From: an uncultured Halieaceae bacterium
Lineage (GTDB): Bacteria; Pseudomonadota; Gammaproteobacteria; Pseudomonadales; Halieaceae
Reading direction: 5' to 3'
DNA length: 12,122 nt
Assembly (NCBI GenBank): GCA_913063005.1
Contig: CAJXZI010000042.1
Coordinates: 1 to 12,122, forward strand
The notes under the pieces were generated by a model. It was given only the letters and a program-made list of their open reading frames with translations. It was not told where the DNA came from and did no database searches. Shown here in pieces: positions 6,264 through 12,122 of this stretch (within the stretch, counting starts at the first letter, position 1; the number at the start of each line of letters is the position of its first letter). Position numbers and translations under genes: made by a program.

Positions 6264-7549
6264 GTGGCGTAATCGCAAGCTCTGCTGTTGAGCATCATCC
6301 CGGTCCGCAAAGCCAAGAACGCGGACAGCGCGCAGTGTTTTGTGGTCTCACATCTATCATCTGGCTTCATCGTCGGATACAGGACGCGTTTTTCCTCGTT
6401 GTTGGCTCACGCACCTGCGCTCACCTGATTCAATCGGCGGCAGGTGTCATGATTTTTGCGGAGCCTAGATTTGCGACAGCGATCTTGGGTGAGCGAGACC
6501 TCGCAGGCATGGCGGATTGCCATGAGGAGCTCGATCGGGTTGTAGGAGAGCTCATCTCGCGCCGCTCTGGCATCAATCGCTTGTTTCTCGTTGGCTCGTG
6601 TCCATCCGAAGTCATTAAATTGGATTTAGAAACTGCTGCAGCAAAGCTTCAGGCAAAGCATGAGAACCGAGTGCGCATCTCGGCGTTTAGCGGAAGCGGC
6701 ATAGAGACGACATTTACTCAAGGCGAAGATCAATGTCTTAAGAGCACCGTGGCTGAGCTACCCGCGCTAGCCAGTGGTACGTCCAATCTTGTGGTTTTAG
6801 GCACCGTCTCAGATATCGTTGAGGATCAGTTTCGTCGGCTTTTCGATGATTTGGGTATCCCCAATGTTCATTTTTACCCCGGACGTAAGGCGAGCGATTT
6901 ACCCGCCGTCGGGAGAGGCACTCGCCTAATCGCTGCACAGCCTTTTGTAGGTGAGACTGCGCGAGCACTGATCGAACGCGGTGCAGAAATGATTAATGCA
7001 CCATTTCCGCTCGGTGCTGAGGGTTCGAAAGCCTGGTTTGAAGCGATCGCTGAAGCGCACGGTATTGACAGCGCACGCGTTCAACAGGTTCTGGAGTTGC
7101 CCTATCAAAGAGCGAAACGTGCCGTCGCATCGCATGCGTTGAAACTTGAGGGAAAACGCATCCATTTCCTTCCGGATTCTCAGCTAGAGATCCCAATGGC
7201 GCGTTTCTTGAGCGAGGAGTGTGGTCTGAGCATCAACGAAATCGGTACGCCGTTTCATGATCAGTTGATGATGCATGGCGAGCTTTCGCGCTTACCCCAT
7301 GATGTTCGTATCGTAGAGGGGCAGGATTTAGATCCCGCATTGAGCCGGGTTCGCGAGGCGAGGCCTGATCTCACAGTTTGCGGCATGGGGATTGCCAATG
7401 CGCTCGAATCTGAAGGACTGCGAACCAAATGGTCCATCGAGCTTGTGTTCTCGCCCGTTCAAGGGTTCGACCAGGCGGGAGACCTTGCAGGTTTGTTTGC
7501 AAAGCCGCTGGTTCGTGAGTCGATCTTGGAGGTGGGCTCATGGAGTTAA
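6260..7549 (+). CDS. bchN: Dark protochlorophyllide reductase subunit N (BchN)
   Basis: A 429-aa nitrogenase-like subunit of the light-independent protochlorophyllide oxidoreductase. With BchB it forms the heterotetramer that holds the substrate and the NB [4Fe-4S] cluster, receiving electrons from the BchL iron protein. The three cysteine ligands expected from BchN are visible at Cys28 (AVFCGL), Cys53 (GSRTCAH) and Cys114 (VGSCPSEVI). Length and the C-terminal AKPLVRESILEVGSW are typical. The GTG start overlaps the bchF stop, and the gene end overlaps bchB by 10 nt. The presence of this enzyme lets the cell make the pigment in darkness. The family is related to NifD/NifE, but the Cys pattern and neighbours settle the call. 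Confidence 0.97.
   Translation: MSGVIASSAVEHHPGPQSQERGQRAVFCGLTSIIWLHRRIQDAFFLVVGSRTCAHLIQSAAGVMIFAEPRFATAILGERDLAGMADCHEELDRVVGELISRRSGINRLFLVGSCPSEVIKLDLETAAAKLQAKHENRVRISAFSGSGIETTFTQGEDQCLKSTVAELPALASGTSNLVVLGTVSDIVEDQFRRLFDDLGIPNVHFYPGRKASDLPAVGRGTRLIAAQPFVGETARALIERGAEMINAPFPLGAEGSKAWFEAIAEAHGIDSARVQQVLELPYQRAKRAVASHALKLEGKRIHFLPDSQLEIPMARFLSEECGLSINEIGTPFHDQLMMHGELSRLPHDVRIVEGQDLDPALSRVREARPDLTVCGMGIANALESEGLRTKWSIELVFSPVQGFDQAGDLAGLFAKPLVRESILEVGSWS
7528..7533 (+). promoter_or_regulatory. Ribosome binding site for bchB
   Basis: GGAGGT lies 6 nt before the bchB ATG (7540-7542), inside the last codons of bchN. It supports this start despite the 10-nt gene overlap. Confidence 0.8.
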
Positions 7550-9096
7550 CGCTCTGGACCTATGAGGGCCCGCCGCACGTGGGTGCCATTCGTATTGCAG
7601 CCTCTATGCGTGATGTGCATCTGATGCTGCACTCTCCGCAAGGCGATACCTATGCGGATCTGCTGTTCACGATGATTGAGCGAGACGGTCAGCGGCCTCC
7701 AGTCACTTACACCACGTTTCAGGCTCGAGATCTCGGTGCGTCGACCGCGGAGATGGTGCTTCAGTCACTGCGCGAGTCAGCAGAGCGCTTCAAGCCGCAA
7801 GTGATGTTGGTTGCGGACTCATGTACTGCCGAACTCATTCAGGACCAGCCCGGGGCACTTGCTCTGGGTGCCGATTTGCCTGTCCCTGTTATTCCACTTG
7901 AGATGGCCGCATACACGAGAAAAGAAAATTGGGGTGCGTCTGAGACTTTCTATCAACTCGTTCGCGGTCTTTTATCGCGTCAGGCGCCGGCGCCCGGGAC
8001 GGAGCGACCTCAACGTGGCGCGGACGTTAGACCTAGCGTCAATATACTCGGTCCGACCAAGCTTGGGTTCCGATGCCGGGATGATGTGGTGGAAATTGAG
8101 CGTTTACTCGCCTCTATGGGGGTTGATGTCAATGTTGTCGCGCCGCTTGGCGCCTCGCCTTGGGATTTACAATCCATCCCCGCCGCTGACGCTAATGTCA
8201 ACCTTTGTCCGGAGGTTTCTGACCTTACCTGCAGTTGGCTGGCTCGAACTTTTGGTATGCCGACTATTCAAACGATTCCCATGGGCTGGGGAGCAACACG
8301 GGACTTTATCGCCGAGGTCGCCGAAGTACTTAACCTCGATATTGATGTCGATGCTGTCGGTGAGTCCAGACTTCCTTGGTATTCAAGATCAATCGATTCG
8401 ACTTATTTAACAGGTAAGCGTGTTTTCGTCTTTGCCGATGGTAGCCATGCGATAGCCGCAGCGCGTGTCGCGCGTGATGAGATGGGCTTTGAAGTTGTGG
8501 GCCTGGGGACGTACAGCCGTGAGCGCGCTCGTGATGTGAGGGCCGCTGCCAAGGAGTACGGGCTTGAGGCTCTTATTACTGACAATTACTTAGAGGTCGA
8601 AGCGAGAGTTCAGGAGCTTCAGCCTGAGATGGTGCTTGGGACGCAAATGGAGCGTCATATTGCCAAGCGTCTCGGCATACCGTGCGCTGTTATCTCCACG
8701 CCTGCGCACGTCCAAGACTACCCGGCTCGTTACTCACCTCAGATGGGGTTTGAGGGTGCGAACGTGTTGTTCGACACATGGGTGCACCCGCTCATTATGG
8801 GTTTGGAAGAGCACCTCCTTCACATGTTCAGAGACGACTTTGAGTTCAACGACAGCGTGGGGCCATCGCATCTTGGAAGCGAGGGGGAGGGCGCTCGTTC
8901 ATTGAACGAGAGCGGTGAACAGATCTGTGAAGGCAACATTGTTTGGGCCTTCGAGGCGGAAAAAGAGTTGAAGAAAATTCCCTTCTTCGTTCGGGGTAAG
9001 GCGCGACGAAATACCGAGCGCTTTGCGGAAGAGCAGGGCATTTCAACGATCCAAGTAGATACGCTATATGACGCGAAAGCACACTACAGCAACTGA
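7540..9096 (+). CDS. bchB: Dark protochlorophyllide reductase subunit B (BchB)
   Basis: A 518-aa subunit, normal in length, that joins BchN in the DPOR catalytic heterotetramer. The unusual aspartate ligand of the NB [4Fe-4S] cluster is seen as Asp36 in HSPQGDTYAD. VADSCTAELIQDQPG places a conserved Cys at 95. Asp286 in YSRSIDSTYLTGKR probably matches the aspartate that acts as proton donor in Rhodobacter BchB (Asp274 there). The C-terminal segment after about residue 455, with KIPFFVRGKARRNTERFAEE, is the small PCP-reductase-type domain common to BchB/ChlB. A Pro/Ala-rich loop at about 148-166 looks like a variable linker. The ATG has a strong Shine-Dalgarno, and the stop lies 29 nt inside bchH. 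Confidence 0.97.
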   Translation: MELTLWTYEGPPHVGAIRIAASMRDVHLMLHSPQGDTYADLLFTMIERDGQRPPVTYTTFQARDLGASTAEMVLQSLRESAERFKPQVMLVADSCTAELIQDQPGALALGADLPVPVIPLEMAAYTRKENWGASETFYQLVRGLLSRQAPAPGTERPQRGADVRPSVNILGPTKLGFRCRDDVVEIERLLASMGVDVNVVAPLGASPWDLQSIPAADANVNLCPEVSDLTCSWLARTFGMPTIQTIPMGWGATRDFIAEVAEVLNLDIDVDAVGESRLPWYSRSIDSTYLTGKRVFVFADGSHAIAAARVARDEMGFEVVGLGTYSRERARDVRAAAKEYGLEALITDNYLEVEARVQELQPEMVLGTQMERHIAKRLGIPCAVISTPAHVQDYPARYSPQMGFEGANVLFDTWVHPLIMGLEEHLLHMFRDDFEFNDSVGPSHLGSEGEGARSLNESGEQICEGNIVWAFEAEKELKKIPFFVRGKARRNTERFAEEQGISTIQVDTLYDAKAHYSN

Positions 9097-12000
9097 CGCG
9101 TCGACGCCTGTAAACGTCGTCCTCGTCACGCTCGACAACCATGTTAATGGTGCTATCGAGCGCGCTGAAAAGCGTCTTATTTGTGATCTGCCCGGCGTTA
9201 ATTTTAAGAGCTTTGCTGCCACTGAGTGGGAGGCAGACCCGTCAGCGCTAGAGGGCTGCAGAGCCGCCATTGCCTCTGGCGACATCATTATCGTCACGAT
9301 GCTCTTCATGGAGGGCCACATAAAGGCAATTTCTGATGCGCTTGCTGCACGAAGAGATAATTGCGACGCAATAGTCTGCTGCATGTCAGCACCCGAGGTT
9401 ATGCAGTTCACGCGCATGGGGCGCTTTACAATGGACGGAGAGCCATCAGGCCCTGTTGCCTTGCTTAAGCGACTCCGCGGAGCGCCGAAAGACGGTAAGC
9501 CGGGTGCTTCTGGTGAACGGCAGCTGGCGATGTTGCGACGCTTGCCCCGCATACTCAGATTCATTCCAGGTACCGCGCAAGATGTGCGCGCCTATTTCCT
9601 GACGCTCCAGTACTGGCTCGCTGGGTCAGAGGATAATTTGACGCGATTGGTGAGCTTTCTTATTCATCGATACGCGAGCGGTCCTCGCGAGGTCCTACGA
9701 AAAGTCGCTCGTGAGGAGCCGCCCATAGAGTATCCCGATGTTGGCGTTTATCACGTTGACGGGCGGCAGCGCATTAGCGATGCGGTTCCAACCGTCGATG
9801 ATGCAACTGGAAGTGAGGGAACCGTTGGGCTGCTACTGATGCGCTCCTACGCCTTGGCAGGCAACACGCGACATTACGATGCAGTGATCCGAGCTTTGGA
9901 GGCACGCGGCTTGCGGGTAATACCTGCTTTCGCGTCTGGTTTGGACGCACGACCCGCAGTCAAGCGTTTCTTCATGAGCGAGGGAGAGTCAATTGTCGAC
10001 GCGGTAATCTCCCTAACTGGTTTTTCACTTGTTGGTGGACCCGCTTACAACGATACAGACGCTGCGCAGGAGATGCTGGCCGAACTGAATGTGCCCTATC
10101 TCGCTGTACAAGCGCTTGAATTTCAAAGTATCAACCAGTGGCGCGAATCGCCCATGGGTCTGATGCCTGTTGAGGCAACCATCATGGTTGCTATTCCGGA
10201 GCTCGATGGGGCCACGGGCCCGATGGTCTTCAGTGGTCGCGACCGCGAGGATCCTAAGCGGTCGTTTGATATGAGCCCTGAAACTGAGCGCATAGAACGT
10301 TTGGCGAGCCGTGTCTCAAAGTTGGTTGCACTTCACCGGAAGGAGCGCGCAGAGAAAAAGATTGCTATTACGCTGTTCAACTTTCCCCCCAACAGCGGCG
10401 CTATGGGGACCGCAGCACATTTAAGTGTGTTTGAGTCTCTATTCAATACCTTGAAGGCACTGAGTCGCGCTGGATATTCGGTTGACTTGCCCGACACTGT
10501 CGAAAGTCTGAGGGACTCGCTGCTCAAGGGAAACGCAGAGTTGTATGGCGCTGAGGCAAATGTTCACTCAACGATCCCGGTTGACGATCATGTGGCTCGA
10601 GAACCCTACCTAGAGGAGATCGAAGCACAATGGGGGCCAGCCCCTGGTAAGCATTGGACTGATGGGCGACGAATGTTCGTACTCGGTCAGTCTTTTGGCA
10701 ATATTTTCGTAGGTGTCCAGCCTGCTATGGGCTATGAGGGAGATCCAATGCGTTTGCTCTTCGAGGGCGGGCTAGCGCCGACGCATGTTTTCTCCGCTTA
10801 CTATCGATGGCTGAGAGAGGATTATGCGGCTGATGCCGTGCTTCATTTCGGCACTCACGGTGCGCTTGAGTTCATGCCCGGTAAGCAAGTGGGCCTCTCG
10901 GACCGATGTTGGCCCGATCGATTAATCGCAGACCTGCCCAACTTCTACTTGTACGCGGCGAATAATCCCTCGGAGGGCTTGATCGCAAAGCGTCGCTCGG
11001 CTGCAACACTGATTAGTTACCTGACGCCACCTGTCACGAAAGCAGATCTCCATAAAGAGTTCGCCGAGTTGCGATCGATGATCGACCTATGGCGTGGTCG
11101 CGATCCTGAAGCGACAGACACACACCTTGAGCAACTTGTGGACGCAATTTCAGCGCAAGCCGATCGCTGTGAGCTAGACCACGGCGGACTCGCTGCTGAC
11201 CGCAGTAATGTTGAGCACTGGGTTTCACAAATTAGGACGCAATTGGATGAAATTGAGCAGTCACTGATTCCATTCGGTATGCATGTGATCGGGGGGTCCC
11301 TGCTTTCCTCAGAGCGTGCCGAGACCATTGCGGCGATAGCCGAGGCGGGCGGTGCACGCGATATTGACCCATCGCGTTTGGATAAATATCTTCAATTAAA
11401 AGATATGGGCGCTCTTAAGGGGTTGTTGGCGGAGTCCCAGGTGCCTTCCGATGAAATCGTCGAGCTCGCCGAGCGACTGCTTACCGCTTTGGCAAATCTA
11501 GAAGCTGATCACGAATTACCAGCGCTCATTAGTGCACTGGATGGTCACTTCATCCCGCCGGTTTCCGGTGGTGACTTGATTAGAAACCCCGAGAGTCTCC
11601 CAACGGGGCGCAATATCCATGGGTTCGACCCATTCCGCCTTCCAAGCGCATTTGCGGTAATAGAAGGAGAGCGCCAGGCCGAGCAGTTAACGCAACGCCA
11701 CTTTCAAGATAAGGGCGAAATGCCAACCTCCGTTGCTTTGGTTTTGTGGGGTACGGATAACTTAAAGAGCGAAGGTATTGCCATCGGTCAGGCTCTCGCA
11801 CTGATTGGGGCCAGGCCGCGCTTCGATAGTTACGGGCGACTCAGTGGCGCAGAGTTGATAGAGCTTGCGGAGTTAGGACGGCCCCGCGTCGACGTCGTTG
11901 TGACGCTGTCTGGAATTTTCCGAGATCTTCTCCCAATGCAAACGCGTCTGCTTGCTGAGGCCGCTTACTTGGCAGCAGCAGCCGACGAGCCACTTGAGCT

Positions 12001-12122
12001 TAACCCTATTAGGCGCAACGCTCTGGCGTATCAAGCGGCGAATGAATGCGACTTCGAGACAGCGGCGCTCAGAGTGTTTAGTAACTCGGAGGGTGCCTAT
12101 GGCTCAAACGTAAATCTACTCG
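9068..12122 (+). CDS. bchH: Mg-chelatase subunit H (BchH), 3' end outside the window
   Basis: The large porphyrin-binding subunit of magnesium chelatase, which inserts Mg into protoporphyrin IX with ATP-driven BchI/BchD. The frame is open from the ATG to the window edge, about 1018 codons of an expected 1190-1250. The start is fixed by an in-frame TAG at 9056-9058; it overlaps bchB by 29 nt and has only a weak Shine-Dalgarno. The N-terminal part (about 14-185, starting VNVVLVTLDNHV) is the DUF3479-type domain of BchH/ChlH. The CobN/Mg-chelatase domain follows, with MRSYALAGNTRHYDAVIRAL (from 258), LTGFSLVGGPAYND (316 on), and the hallmark HFGTHGALEFMPGKQVG (593 on), followed by NNPSEGLIAKRRS. 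CobN is related, but the bchN-bchB context makes BchH clear. bchL and bchM would be expected next. Confidence 0.97.
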   Translation, partial: MTRKHTTATDASTPVNVVLVTLDNHVNGAIERAEKRLICDLPGVNFKSFAATEWEADPSALEGCRAAIASGDIIIVTMLFMEGHIKAISDALAARRDNCDAIVCCMSAPEVMQFTRMGRFTMDGEPSGPVALLKRLRGAPKDGKPGASGERQLAMLRRLPRILRFIPGTAQDVRAYFLTLQYWLAGSEDNLTRLVSFLIHRYASGPREVLRKVAREEPPIEYPDVGVYHVDGRQRISDAVPTVDDATGSEGTVGLLLMRSYALAGNTRHYDAVIRALEARGLRVIPAFASGLDARPAVKRFFMSEGESIVDAVISLTGFSLVGGPAYNDTDAAQEMLAELNVPYLAVQALEFQSINQWRESPMGLMPVEATIMVAIPELDGATGPMVFSGRDREDPKRSFDMSPETERIERLASRVSKLVALHRKERAEKKIAITLFNFPPNSGAMGTAAHLSVFESLFNTLKALSRAGYSVDLPDTVESLRDSLLKGNAELYGAEANVHSTIPVDDHVAREPYLEEIEAQWGPAPGKHWTDGRRMFVLGQSFGNIFVGVQPAMGYEGDPMRLLFEGGLAPTHVFSAYYRWLREDYAADAVLHFGTHGALEFMPGKQVGLSDRCWPDRLIADLPNFYLYAANNPSEGLIAKRRSAATLISYLTPPVTKADLHKEFAELRSMIDLWRGRDPEATDTHLEQLVDAISAQADRCELDHGGLAADRSNVEHWVSQIRTQLDEIEQSLIPFGMHVIGGSLLSSERAETIAAIAEAGGARDIDPSRLDKYLQLKDMGALKGLLAESQVPSDEIVELAERLLTALANLEADHELPALISALDGHFIPPVSGGDLIRNPESLPTGRNIHGFDPFRLPSAFAVIEGERQAEQLTQRHFQDKGEMPTSVALVLWGTDNLKSEGIAIGQALALIGARPRFDSYGRLSGAELIELAELGRPRVDVVVTLSGIFRDLLPMQTRLLAEAAYLAAAADEPLELNPIRRNALAYQAANECDFETAALRVFSNSEGAYGSNVNLL

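Noticed and set aside
7811..8410. Rightward 199-aa open frame inside bchB in another frame
   Set aside because: It is wholly inside bchB, which is conserved over this region; the translation is low-complexity and unrecognisable.
9064..9564. Leftward 166-aa open frame opposite the start of bchH, and other long antisense frames within the bch genes
   Set aside because: They lie opposite strongly conserved coding sequence, show no recognisable domains, and look like codon-bias shadows.

Overview
This window is the core of a purple-bacterial photosynthesis gene cluster. It encodes bacteriochlorophyll a synthesis enzymes and the redox/light repressor PpsR. The host is a proteobacterium making bacteriochlorophyll by the light-independent (DPOR) route. 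GC is moderate, in the mid-50s percent by eye. That would suit an aerobic anoxygenic phototroph such as a marine gammaproteobacterium of the OM60/NOR5 type, but an alphaproteobacterium cannot be excluded from sequence alone. The gene order (bchP, pucC-like MFS, bchG, ppsR facing away from bchF-N-B-H) is a known proteobacterial arrangement.

Layout. Bases 1-268 hold no gene I can support, only hairpins and a short 11-bp tandem repeat. From 269 to 5459 a leftward block is packed head to tail. In transcription order it is ppsR, bchG, a PucC/Bch2-family MFS carrier, bchP and an unrecognised three-helix membrane protein of 89 aa. The bchG/MFS and MFS/bchP junctions overlap, and bchP is 3 nt from the small ORF. 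From about 5730 to the right edge a rightward operon runs bchF-bchN-bchB-bchH, every junction overlapping, and bchH is cut off by the window end after about 1018 codons. The divergent 5460-5729 region carries a perfect TGT-N12-ACA PpsR operator overlapping a TTGACA -35 box. A one-mismatch copy with the same geometry lies before bchG.

Function. BchH is the porphyrin-binding subunit of Mg-chelatase, the entry step. BchN and BchB form the catalytic part of dark protochlorophyllide reductase; their BchL partner would lie to the right. BchF hydrates the 3-vinyl group. BchG attaches the isoprenoid tail and BchP reduces it. The MFS protein probably moves pigment or helps antenna assembly. PpsR is the likely repressor of both arms under oxic or lit conditions.

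I do not see a wholly new system here. The items most worth a second look are the paired PpsR-type operators, the PpsR cysteine pattern (the HTH cysteine kept, the inter-PAS cysteine missing, a Cys cluster in the N-terminal PAS), the small membrane protein translated right after bchP, and a strong hairpin in the bchF leader.
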